From contig WHSA01001115.1 in the NCBI GenBank assembly GCA_012931725.1, positions 1,799,779 to 1,863,778 of the forward strand: DNA of 64,000 nt. Reading direction: 5' to 3'. The stretch is from Litsea cubeba (Eukaryota > Streptophyta > Magnoliopsida > Laurales > Lauraceae). Positions 34,076 to 45,578 of this stretch are shown here, piece by piece (the first letter of the stretch is position 1; every line of letters begins with the position of its first letter). The notes under the pieces were generated by a model. It saw nothing but the letters and a program-made list of their open reading frames with translations, did not search any database and was not told the DNA's origin. The translations under genes were made by a program, and so were the position numbers.

Positions 34076-36071
34076 AGTTTTTTCCCAGAATAACACCCTC
34101 AAGTAAACTAATTCTCATAATAGCACCCATTTGAAAATAATACCCAGAATAACATCCCGAGCCTACTAGCATATCCAATCCTAACAAAAAAACAAAATTA
34201 CTAAAACCTAGATAGGGAGAGAGAGATATTAAAAAATGGGATTTGGACGAAACCTAGAATAAGAGGAAAATGACATGAAACAAGAGACTAAAAGCCCCAT
34301 CCTTCTGGCCAATGCCAGTTGCACGAGACCCTATCTGCATCATGGCCCAATTGGTCCCATGAAAAATGTTCTCCATGTGGGCCCCACTTGAGCCCACTTT
34401 TCATCAGTGTGCAACCCATTCTCAAAATTTTAACCATATGCTGCCTGGTGACCAAAGTATTTGTTCGTCAAAAATTAAAGTTTAAAAAATTATCGTAGAG
34501 TTATTTGTGCTTCTCGAATTGTGAGATATCGCATTATGTGATATCCTATTCTATTTTTATAAGTTTTAACCCATCTTAATTATCCAAACAACTTTGCTGA
34601 AAATGATTAAACTTCAACCGTTGATGAACAAGTCTTAAATCTCAAGGCATTTGTACCATCAAAATCCCTTTTTATAATTGCCGAGCTAGGGTAACTGATA
34701 TGAAATAATAATATGAAATAATACTTTCCACAAGAAGACCCGGGCTCAATTCTTGGTGTGTTTGTAATATTGAGTTGCCAACACCATTCAACCATGAATG
34801 TTGTAAACAGTGCTGTCCCTTTGATGTCCTTGTCATTATATGATATGACACAAGCCCAATTTTATGCTCATGGAACCTTCACCCACCATTGACTTGAATC
34901 TATAAAAAAAACTACGGTTACAATATTAACAAGCTTTAAAGTAATTAAATCGGGGGTTGGAATGATATGATGAGCCTGAATTTTCAACTCTCCCTTGCCT
35001 AAACAAAGAGTCCTTTCCATCTGCCCTACCATGATAGATACGCGTTTAAATGGCACCCCGTCAGTTGGACTGCATATGAGCTCATATGCAATTTGCCCAT
35101 AGGAGACCATTCTCCTTGGTTCCACTTTATAAAATGAGCCTTGAGAAATAATTTCTTCTTGTGAATGATCAGCCCCATAGAACATTGGAAGATAATCAGG
35201 ATCAGTCCAAGGGCCCCTTTGTTTCATGTAATTGAATTCTATTTTTTTTAATATTGTTAAAAGTGGTTAATATATAAGAAATGTGAGGATCTAAAATGAC
35301 CATCAATTAATTTCTCCTTGGTGGAAAATCAATATAGAACCAGTGGAGGCCTCATTTATATTTCCACTTTATATACCCTTCATCTTTTCAAAAACCCATT
35401 TGCCCGGAAATTCCCATGTACTTAATTTCAAACAAACATCAGGCTGAGAAAATATGCAACTTATATCACTTTCATACTTACCTTCAATTGCATTCGAAAT
35501 CGAGCAATGATTGAACTATTATTTCATTTTCTAATATCCAGTGAAGGTCACATGTGATGAGCTGCATTTTCTAGTGGTTCTTCTAACAAAAGCCGAAATC
35601 CCCAGAGGCCCGGCCTCAATAAATTTTGTTATACCCCTATAGGTCGACCCACCTATTAATAATCAATCTCTCAACATAAATGCCCTTCTCTTCTATGAGA
35701 AGTTGAGAACTAGCTAAGTTTCAATTTAAAGGAGTTTAGCCCACTTAATGTAAAACATAATTAAAAATAAACACCATCCTCTTCTAGATGACAAACTCTA
35801 GCCAAGTATCACTTTTAAAGGAATCTTTGTGCAGCCTCTTTTCTATGAAATATTTGCAGCAAAAATTTTGGATCTAATTAGAATTCATGGATCAGTAATT
35901 GTGGGTTAGAATTGTTGCTTCACTTTATTCACTTTTGTTTCAGTAATTTTGGTTATTTTGTTAGGATTGGATATGCCACATAGGCTCGGGATGCTATTCT
36001 GGGTATTATTTTTAAATGGGTGTTATTATGAGAATTAATTTACTTGAGGGTGCTATTTTGGGAAAAAAACT
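34076..36071. mobile_element. Mutator-like element with long TIRs (MULE C), 2.0 kb
   Basis: The left end (AGTTTTTTCCCAGAATAACA, then CCCTCAAGTAAACTAATTC) and the right end inverted agree at about 90% over some 115 bp. The flanks ATAGAAAAAGG (34065-34075) and CTAGAAAAAGG (36072-36082) form an 11-bp target duplication with one mismatch. Long TIRs and 9-11-bp duplications are MULE traits. The insertion splits a fold-back MITE. Only one modest open frame is inside and no transposase, so it is non-autonomous. Confidence 0.85.
34868..35227 (-). CDS. hypothetical 119-aa frame inside MULE C
   Basis: I do not recognise this protein. It begins MKQRGPWTDPDYLPMFYG, has no obvious signal peptide or zinc motif and ends WWVKVP. 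Its position in a non-autonomous MULE makes a captured host gene fragment the most interesting reading. A chance frame is equally possible, since the surrounding DNA shows no promoter or further exons. Confidence 0.25.
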   Translation of the reverse strand: MKQRGPWTDPDYLPMFYGADHSQEEIISQGSFYKVEPRRMVSYGQIAYELICSPTDGVPFKRVSIMVGQMERTLCLGKGELKIQAHHIIPTPDLITLKLVNIVTVVFFIDSSQWWVKVP

Positions 36072-36100
36072 CTAGAAAAAGGGGATTTGGACTCTACCGT

Positions 36101-36268
36101 CTCACTTTCAAAATCATGGGCCCCGAAATTGTCAAATTAATGCCATGTACAATACATTACTTCCCATACAAATGAAGCTGTACCATATTCATTTGTCAAC
36201 CAAAACCAAAGGCAAACTCTTGGATACGAATGTATGTGTAAATTGTTAGTTTCTCTGTTGCAGGGCCA
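36101..36268. repeat. transporter upstream segment (intact copy)
   Basis: This is the uninterrupted counterpart of 30946-31004 plus 33494-33592. It ends about 210 bp before the transporter start codon and may hold part of its promoter. Confidence 0.8.
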
Positions 36269-36325
36269 CAGCACTGACCTTGTTTCACACGTCCACCAAA
36301 GTAGCAAATCACCTACTTTTTCAAG

Positions 36326-36333
36326 TATTTAAA
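36326..36333 (+). promoter_or_regulatory. probable TATA box of the transporter gene
   Basis: TATTTAAA stands 148 bp before the ATG, and a start near 36360 would give a leader of about 120 nt rich in C and T. Confidence 0.55.
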
Positions 36334-36480
36334 GGGTGGTGGCCACCAAGAAACCACATTTCAATTGTCCAGGCCACACCATTTACTCCTGCCATTAATC
36401 ACCTTTAACTCTCGTCTCCCTCAGTCCCACTCCCTAAAAACCTACAATTCTAACCATCTCCCCCTTCGCAGATCTCAATC

Positions 36481-39400
36481 ATGCCTTCACCTTCTTCCAT
36501 GAGATGGTTGAGCTTAGTGGGTACTATCTGGCTCCAATCCATCAGTGCTACTAACACTGATTTCCCCGCCTACTCCTCTCAACTCAAGCATATACTCTCA
36601 ATCTCCCAAGTTCAGCTAAATAACCTTGCTTTTGCTTCCGACGCCGGAAAGCTGTTCGGTTGGTTATCAGGCATTGCAGCAGTCTATCTCCCCCTCTGGC
36701 TAGTGCTCCTAATAGGCACCGCTCTTGGACTAGTTGGATATGGGGTTCAATTCCTTTTCCTAGTGAACAAGATCGCGGCGCTGCAATATTGGCAGATTTT
36801 CTTGCTTACTGTTTTAGCAGGAAACAGCATCTGTTGGATCAACACTGTTTGCTACGTCATTACCATTCGGAACTTCCCGTTCGATCGCAAGATTGCCGTT
36901 GGGATTTCTAATAGCTACGTTGGATTAAGCGCCAAGATCTACACCGCCATGGTTGATGCTTTCTACCATGGGGCACCGAGTACAAATTCGAGAGCTTATC
37001 TCCTCCTCAACTCAGTCGTACCCATGGGGGTTTCTATTGTAACTGCACCACTAATGAGAGAGCCCAAGACAGGAGGATCTACATATATGGTGGGTGGGTT
37101 TGTGGTGATGTTTTTCGTGACCATAGTGACCGGAGTCTATGCAGTAATGGGGACCGTCGGACCTTTGTCAAAGCTGGTCCCTCCGAGAGTCCATGCAGTT
37201 GGTTTGGGGATCCTCCTTGCTGCTCCGCTTGCAATTCCGGTGTCTGCAATGGTTGTAGATTTTGTGAAGGGAAGATTTCAAATAAAAAGAGAGATGAGAG
37301 TGCACAGCTTTAGCATGGAAGAGGATGGTGTAGGAGAGAGAGTAGCTAATGAGGCAAAGGAAGAAGGGGTTTTAGAAAGCGAGGTGGTAGGAGTAGAAGA
37401 GCAGATGGGAGTGAGAATGATGGTTAGAAGAGTAGAGTTTTGGTTGTATTTCTTTGTTTACATGTTTGGCGCAACACTTGGTTTGGTGTTTTTGAATAAT
37501 TTGGGTCAGATAGCTGAGTCTCGTGGCCTCTCAAAGAGTTCTTCTTTGGTCTCCTTGTCTTCTTCATTTGGGTTCTTCGGTCGTCTCATGCCATCTCTCA
37601 TGGACTACTTTTTGGCAAAGTAAGCTCTTAACTCATCATTACTAATGTCATTTATGCAGCTCACTGGCAAGGCAGTTGGAAACCTTTCTTCCACATTCCA
37701 TTCCTCTAATGCTTCACCCACCGAACCCTTTAATTTGTTTTCTGTTTTTAAATTGGACTTGTGGGGTAATCATCATTAGATATTGATAACCATCTATAAC
37801 TTAACTTTGCAACGATTTTTTCTGTAGTTCAGGAGATCCCAAGCCATCTTATACGTTAAAGGGCCGATATATAATCACGAGGATCTTTTTGGGAAGCCAC
37901 TTTCTTCTTTGTTACGATATTCTATCCTTCTTTTTCCTTAAGATCATGTATTGGCGAGCTTTCATCAACATTCTTGAAAGTGATGTGATACCATTATCTT
38001 TCTTGTGAAAAATTGACAGTTAGGAGTTTTTTTAGATTACTTCAGAGTCTTCTTCCCTCATCCGATTCATACGATCATGGGAGATTCAATGATGCTCTTC
38101 AGTGGATCCCCCTTATTAGAATTGCTTAAAATAAATGTTTCCACTTGCATGTTGTTTTGAAAAGTTTCGCTTGAATATGAACTGCGCCTACAGTCAAAAC
38201 GATCATGTATATAAATATAAACTAGAATATTTGTAGATTATCAATCTGACAGAATTTAGGTAGACCATGTGATAAAGAGGGAGACATTTATACATTTATT
38301 TTGACCGGTTCTAATTTACCAAATGGGCCTCTCTAAGTTGCATCACCAAATTTCCACAGATAGCTTGTGTTGGGGATATTAATTTGCTCCTTTTAGATCA
38401 ATGTCATTGAGGCGGTGGAGGTTGTTCTTATCCTCCAGGGGTTGTACAGTCTTTCAGTCAGCATTGATTCCATTCCACCTGCAGTCTTCTTCAGTTTCGT
38501 GGGCAGTGGTCTCCCACACGCTTCACGTTAGTGAGATGTGTGAAACTCCGCCATGGGACCCACCATCGATAATCGAGAGTATCAATAGATGTGCTCAAAT
38601 TAATTTTAAATGGTCCATAATATCAATAGGTGTGTTTAAGTTAATTATCAATAGGTGGGCCTCATTGTGGGGTTCGACATGTCCGCCTCACGGGAAGCAT
38701 GTGGGAGACCACTCGGATGCAGACTCTTGTGGGGGTGGGGTGAGGGCCGGCGGTGGGGTTGGGGTTCGATAAATTATTGCAGTGGCACCCCCAAGAGTTT
38801 TATATTTTTACATAGTGGCCCAGTGATACAAAGCATTGTTTCTGTTGGCCTCAAAGTAGTAGAGAATAATCTGAAAATATATGGTCCTCGTGATGTTTTT
38901 TTAAAATACTTGTTTTCATCAAGCTTTTTTCTTTTTAGGCTATACACCTTTGAATCCTCATTGAATGGTTGCTGGAAACGGGTCACCAAAGTCGTTGAGT
39001 AATTATGTTACACAACCATGGTCCATGGTGCTTGTGGCCTGAGGGAAAACATATCTTTCAAGGCTCCTGTGAGCTGAGGCTACACAGATGGTCCCACTTG
39101 ACTTAAATGACAACCAAACTTCACCCTGTTTTTGGACTATATGGCGGTACGTTTTCATAACCATCGAACTTTATGCCATGGAGCACGCAGCCGTGATCTT
39201 CAAATCTGGCAAAGTCTTGTGGGGCACATTGTTATCTACAATGGGTCCGATCAAATCAATGATTTAGATCACCACAAAGATACCCTTTACTTCAAAATCA
39301 TGTTCTACATTTAATCCTAAACTCACTTACTTTTGCAGGAGCAGGTATGCCGTTTCAAGCACAGCTTGTATAGCAACACTGATGGGTCCAATGACAGGAG

Positions 39401-39762
39401 CCTTCTTCATGCTTCTAAACAGGACAACCATCTCCTTATATATCAGCACGGCAGTTATCGGAGTATGTACAGGTGCAATTACCTCCATAGCCGTCTCCAC
39501 AACTTCTGAGCTATTCGGCACGAAGAACTTCAGTGTCAATCACAACATCATCGTGGCGAACATTCCGATCGGGTCCTTTCTATTTGGTTACTTTGCTGCC
39601 ATTCTTTATCAGAAGGAAGGAGATGATAGAAATGGGAGGTGCATGGGAGCTGATTGCTACAGCAAAACCTTTCTGATATGGGGATCCATTTGCTCTCTTG
39701 GGACAATACTCAGTTTCATTCTCTTCCTTCGAATCCGCAAGACTCAATTAGAACGAGGATAA
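36481..39762 (+). CDS. nodulin-like / NFD4-type MFS transporter, two exons
   Basis: Exon 1 is 36481-37619 and exon 2 is 39339-39762, joined across a 1719-bp GT-AG intron (AAA|GTAAGC ... TTTTGCAG|GAGC). The spliced frame is 1563 nt, 520 residues plus TAA, close to the family length. The N-terminal nodulin-like half (to about residue 230) starts with an MRWLSLVGTIWLQSI helix and includes a FASDAGKLFGWLSGIAAVYLP stretch. A charged loop at about 265-315 separates it from a C-terminal MFS half (EFWLYFFVYMFGATLG near 320, ending FLRIRKTQLERG). About 12 hydrophobic segments are visible. Relatives are plant membrane proteins; the substrate is unknown for most, so none is assigned. The ATG lies in a good context after a TATA-led leader, and no lesion is seen. 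A fold-back MITE sits in the intron. Confidence 0.92.
38505..38713. mobile_element. fold-back MITE in the transporter intron, 209 bp
   Basis: The arms AGTGGTCTCCCACACGCTTC and (inverted) AGTGGTCTCCCACATGCTTC continue as a weaker inverted match for about 65 bp, down to ATCGAT/ATCAAT. No clear target duplication. The insert lies well away from both splice sites. Confidence 0.75.
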
Positions 39763-40791
39763 GAGCTAACATTCTCTGCAAAACCATAGTCCTCTTATCG
39801 ACCATAGGCATTATATTTGCTAGAGGTTGATGAAAGTATTTTCCGAGTTTCAACCTTCGGGCATAAAGTTTGAGTGGTAGTCATGAAACCGTTCATCTGG
39901 ATTGTAACTCGTCCAATAAGGAGTTACAGGAGAAAATTATATAGATATAAGCTAGAGCTAACATTATTCAGAATAGCTCGGATAGTGTTAATAAGTTCAA
40001 TGTACGTAACAGCTACATACCTTAATGAAAATGTTAATACTTTTGTCTTACTACTCATTCTCTTTGCAAAATTTTTTTTGGTACTGTAGACTGTATTTCC
40101 ATGCTGGGAACAATCTAGTGGAAATATCAATTAAATTAAAGGTGTGAGATTGTAGTTAATACACACATTATATTTCTCAATTTAAGTTGATGGCATCAAC
40201 CATTTCATAAGCTGCATTCAAATTATACTGCTGGAACAAATTTATTCAAACCTACTATTTGTTGCATCTTGATTCAATGGTCAATAACATCAATCATAAA
40301 TTGAAATTTAGGCCATATCATCAAGAGCTCAAAAGGACTTCCTTTTCAAAAACCATGAGTGTTTTTTCTTGAGTGGAATGCATGGAATATATTTTTTTTT
40401 ATGAACGGACTAAATGGTTTGCAAAAATATAAGAGTAATAATGAATGGCCTAGATTCACTGCGTTTCCATTAATCCAGGATGCCTGTGAAAAGGGCCCAT
40501 TCCATTCACATTTGTCATATAGATACAAATTCTAGATTGTAGGAGACACAGCTTTGATAGTTTGACTAGTGTCTATTCTTTCTATTGGATGCAACTTACA
40601 AAATCCTAATTTCAATATGTCATGTTCTTGACCATCAACTTATTATGTCAAACGCTCTTCGAATGACATAAATAATCAACTTATTATGTGTCTTGACCAT
40701 CACATCATTATCGTAGTTTCTTCATTCCTAAAAGAAAGTCCAAAGAGACTGCATTTTCGCATCAGTTTTGTCATATAACTATATTAACTTG
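39763..40791. other. transporter 3' flank and intergenic DNA
   Basis: The first few hundred bases probably form the 3' untranslated region. An AATAAA-like signal is not obvious. Nothing else is recognised. Confidence 0.5.
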
Positions 40792-40803
40792 AGCTCTTCA
40801 AAT

Positions 40804-40977
40804 AAACCTCAAGAGGTAGCTCAGTTGGCCTAGGACCACGGTTAATTTACATTTGGAGTTTGTAGGTTTGAAATTGCACTACCACACTAGAGTATAGGGG
40901 AGTTTAGCCGGCTTCCCTCTGGGCCAGGAGGCAGCCCAAAGGGTTGGGAACCCTCCGATAGCAAAAAAAAAAAAAAA
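40804..40977 (+). mobile_element. tRNA-derived SINE
   Basis: The left part carries RNA polymerase III boxes: box A TAGCTCAGTTGG (near 40816) and a box-B-like GGTTTGAAATT (near 40865). The copy ends in a tract of 15-16 A. A perfect 12-bp target duplication AGCTCTTCAAAT lies at 40792-40803 and 40978-40989, so this is a fresh-looking insertion. Confidence 0.9.
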
Positions 40978-41609
40978 AGCTCTTCAAATTATATAAAGAG
41001 AGCAATTAAAAAGAATATAACTGAGATTCAAACTACTAATTAATTAAAGCATTCAAACTGAATGTTTCTCTAGCAACTTAGTTCTACTGTCTCTAACCCC
41101 TTTCGCATAGAATGAATAAATTAGATGGTGTCATTTTAACCTAAAAAGAATAAAATCTTGATTCCTCTTAATCTCTTACATGATCATAACCTTCTGTTGA
41201 TGATACTGTCTAAATCAAAGATATAATGATTCTTCCAAAAGCGTTAATCGTACAACATGATGAAGATTGCGAGATCACATGCATGGTTTTGATAAATGTG
41301 CAGACAGGAGAGGAAGCTTGATTTTTAAATACAATGAGAACATTGCAAAAACATAAGAATCAGCACCATGATCAGCCTGATCACAAGATTGCTACCAGCC
41401 ATTGTCTCTAATACTATAAATAATATAAAGTACAAAGAGACAAATTTATTAACATAAACTCTTGAATTTATACCAGCCTAGAAGATAGCAATTGAAGGGC
41501 AATTTATACAAATCAAAGTACTAATTCAAACATTCAAATTAAAAATATTTGCAACAGCTTATTTCTGTAGTCTATTAACAATCCCATCAAATAAGATTTC
41601 GAGGCAGTT

Positions 41610-41660
41610 TAATCCCCAGCTCAGCTGGTTAAGGAGATAGATGTGTGAGTTTGAATCTTG
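41610..41660 (+). repeat. possible tRNA-like SINE fragment
   Basis: CAGCTCAGCTGG (41617-41628) and GAGTTTGAATCTT (41647-41659) sit at box A to box B spacing, but no tail or duplication is visible. A decayed tRNA pseudogene is the alternative. Confidence 0.35.
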
Positions 41661-41939
41661 AATGTAGCAAAATCTATATATTAAACTAAAGAAATGGGGC
41701 GGCTTGATCTGTGAGTAATATTGACTTAAATGAATCGCATTCACACTGAGTCTACGTCATAGGGGGTGATTAAAGAACACGAAAGGAGATGAAAAGCATC
41801 AAAAAGTAAAGCTAGAATGGTTGTCTTTATCGGTGTTACCATTAAGCCTTCACAAGCAACAGTTATGGTCAAAAGCTCCATGAGTGCCGCCATTACCGTT
41901 TAGCATACAACAGCCTATCGTCATAGTTACGCATGTTTA

Positions 41940-42343
41940 TGATTACCTGAAAGCTTAATTAAATTAAAGAAGATTTCAGTTCCATTCATATACTGTTATT
42001 TGGATAGAGACCGAGCCAGGAGTCGTTTTTTTTAGGGGGGGCAAGCAGTGTCGACCTAGAAAATCTTATATTTATTGATTTATCATAAATTATTTAAACT
42101 CACTTTACATACAACATTTTTCAAACCCGATCTTGAAACTCTGATTACCTGAAAGCTTAATTAAATTAAAGAAGATTTCAGTTCCATTCATATACTGTTA
42201 TTTGGATAGAGACCGAGCCAGGAGTCATTTTTTTTAGGGGAGGCAAGCAGTGTCAACCTTGAAAATCTTATATTTATTGATTTATCATAAATTATTTAAA
42301 CTCACTTTACATACAACATTTTTCAAACCCGATCTTGAAACTC
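41940..42343. repeat. 202-bp tandem duplication
   Basis: Two directly adjacent copies (41940-42141 and 42142-42343) differ at only about five positions. Each contains GAGCCAGGAGTC followed by a T tract and G tract, so the unit may be part of an older transposon. Confidence 0.9.
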
Positions 42344-45300
42344 TGTCATCAGCCAAAGAAGAGGCCAAGTGGGATGAAATTGGGTCCATTTTTTTTTCCC
42401 ATGTAGTACAAGAACAAGGTAAAAGAAAAAGGGTCACTTCCCAATGTGGGTTCTCCTTCGTTCATGATTTTTTAATAACTTTAGACAAAGTGGCTACTTG
42501 TTGGTCTCGAACGTGTCTTATCACACATGACACGTTCCTTACCCATTATTTCTAACATAAAAAAATGTCACATCTTACTGAGCCTTGGATTGGACAGTTA
42601 TATACTGTAGATACGACCGACTTTTCCTATGTTTTATTTGCTACCAGACCTCAATTTGTGGACCACCTTCACAACACGGCGCTTCTTAGGTAACTGTTGA
42701 AAAATGTAAATGATGGAGAGTTTGGGGGATTGGTGAAGATGGAAATTAAAGTCAATCGAACCAGAGACAATTGTAACTTTATATCAATGTACTCATCCCT
42801 GAGACATAAGAAACTTTAATCATAGCTGAAGCAGTTAGAGGATCCACTGTTCAGATTGCAAGCCCTTGTAAAAAGCCTTTTTTAAACTTATATATCACTC
42901 AACTACTTGCCCTCTTGATCTTTCCTTCTATCCGTCGTTACAGTGGGTCAAATTCTTTCAATCTTGCTGTGTGTGTCCAAGATTTACAAATATTCCATTC
43001 GCATAATCCCTACTTATTTCAATCCCAATTGAGTCCTTGCAACTTTGCCAAATTTGATCTCAATTTACTTGTAAATCTAACTGCACGGAAAACAATAAAC
43101 CTTTTTAGATGTCCGGGCAACTCAAGTTACTTGCATAGATTTTAGTTGAATCAAGATGTACTCATTTGAACTATGTTTTTTATATTTATCAGTGATTAAT
43201 AATCAAAAGCTTAAATCTCTCTAGGGGACCATTGAAGAAACTGGAGTGGAAATGATTATTCACCTTCAGATTATAAAATTGAGTACATCTTCTTGACAGA
43301 GTTTCAAAATGCAGTTGCCGAATTCACTGTCAAGTTGTGATCTTCTCTGCCGCCCCATTGGAGCTGTCGATGTTGAAGACAGTCATCAAAAGTAGAATGA
43401 CCAACATTTTTTATGCACCGGCCAACTTTGCACGCCTACATTGGTCTGATTAATGTTGGGTAGTTGCAGCCGGTCTTGTTTGTAAAGCGACCTTACTTTC
43501 AATATTTGATTACTTTTTCTAACTTCAGTCTCCTTACAAATTTAGTTAAGTTTTATTGCAAATAAATCATGGCTTCAATATAAACTCGCCTTGTATGCTT
43601 AATCAGGCTTACTTTCAAAATCCTAAATTAGATATTATCGTAGAAATACTCAAAATATTTTTTATGTTAGACACCCAACTCCTATTAGAGTGAAATTTGT
43701 TGAATCCACTTATAAAAGAGCCACCTAATTCAAATAGTTGGGGCAATATTTTCCTATGATATTTTATTTGTAGCCCATTTGGATTGGTGTTGTTATAGTG
43801 GGACCCATGAAATTTAGGGGGGTTTTTCCAGTTCCACCTTTGGACTACCTTTCAAGATGATCCAAATCATGCGTGACAGTAAATCTTCCTAAATAGTTCA
43901 GCGTTTTCTTATATGACCAGGCATTTGGACCATTTAGTTCTCATTATTTCAACTGACACTATCCACACTCCAGATGCGTTAGCCAGAGGGCCCCAAGTGT
44001 CACATGCCTTTAAGGCTAATCTTGTCGCCCAAATCCACCGTCCAACAAGTGCTCCAAAGATCCGGCAACAGCAGCACTTTGATGCCTTGAAAGATGATGA
44101 CGCTTAAATTACATAGCTATGACGTCTAGAATTCTTTGCGTTTGAGCTTTACACGACTGACAACGGAGGATCCATAAATTCTCTGCCAGTTGCGTTTGGT
44201 TTGTGCAACCTAACTCTGGGTACGCTATTATTGAAAAGAAGACGACACATGGAACAGTTTCTCAGTTGCAAGTCTGCACCATTATCCACCTGCAAGCTAA
44301 TTAGAGTCGGGGAGATGAAAGATTTCTTAACTGATTAGTGTTAAATAAAACATTAGGACCATAAATAGTCTCGTCGCTTTATTTTAGAGCATTAAAGTTT
44401 AATTATCTTATAACAAGAAGGGTATTTTTTTCTTAAAAAAATCTTAATCCAACGTGGGTAAAGATTTAATGAGCATAAAATTAGATATAATTTGCGATTG
44501 GGGTATGAAGTTGTCATCGCCAACTCGAACCTTCAAAAGTGGGCTCCATAGAGGTGCACTGTACTTGCTGTTTGCTCTTAGAAGGATTGAGAAAGTTCTA
44601 GTGCAAGCTAAACCATATGTGTTGTTATGAATGTAACTAAATATCCCCAACAGTACGTCTGACCGCAGGATTTTTATGAAACCCACGGTAGAGATGCCTT
44701 GCACATTGCGTCGTCAATGAATATCTCATTGTGTACGCATTACCTGTGCAACATCACTTTCCTCTTCCTATTGCTCCCGTTCGAATGATTCAACCTGATT
44801 AGAGGTCTGAATAGGTAGCCATTTAAATCGAGCCGACTCAGGCCCAATCAGTGAAATAGCGTCTAAATATTTATTTTAGTGTCTGTTTGGCTAGTCTGTT
44901 TCGAGCCTCTTATTGACTAAAACTAGATGAAAACTGAAATAGACTGTTTGGTAATCATTTTGGGACATCCACTTCAAACAGCATAAAGATGTTAAATGTC
45001 TAAAAGGTACAGCTCCAAAAACAAGGAGAATTGAAACAGACTATTATATTTGCAAAACATCTATTCCATAAAGATCTATTTTAAACAAGCAGCAGCTCCA
45101 AGAAACAAAGATAAAAAAGGAATGAAAAATGGAAAAGGGGAGAGAGAGATACTTGCCTAACGGTGATTGTGGGTGTGAGCTAACCGGAGATGGAAGAGGC
45201 TGCAATCGGTATGACTCTCTACTCCCTTTCCCTTGTGTGGGAATGAGGGTGAAAAAGCTCCTTTCCATAATCTACTAATTTTTTTAGAAGACATGAGTCG

Positions 45301-45578
45301 AGAAGGAGGAAGGAGAAGATGAGGAGAAGGAGAGGGAGAAGGAGAAAAAGTAATACTGTGTGGATTGTTATTTTTCATATCTAATTGATTGTGTAATTTT
45401 GTTTTCGTTAACTCATTCATAAATTCATATAGATCTATTTCATGAAGTTCTACTTCATACAGATAAGATTTACTAAACGAGCCCTTAGTCTCATTGGCTC
45501 CAAATGATGAATGGGAAGGTTTGGAAAGCGGTGAGGAATCTGTTGTGATTGTGTGTGTGGAATCGTGCGATCAATAAG
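42344..45578. other. intergenic DNA, one possible MITE
   Basis: No gene supported. At 44878-45484 the ends GTGTCTGTTTGG and (inverted) GGGCTCGTTTAG, each next to TTA, suggest a PIF/Harbinger-like MITE. Purine-rich and pyrimidine-rich tracts at 45290-45350 give spurious frames. Confidence 0.4.

Noticed and set aside
38401..39002. Two open frames inside the transporter intron
   Set aside because: They overlap a fold-back MITE, differ in frame from the gene and lack similarity.
41610..41660. Functional tRNA gene
   Set aside because: Only box A and B likenesses are present; a full cloverleaf and 3' end cannot be drawn.
44444..44704. Minus-strand 86-codon frame
   Set aside because: Isolated, without similarity or promoter, in AT-rich intergenic DNA.
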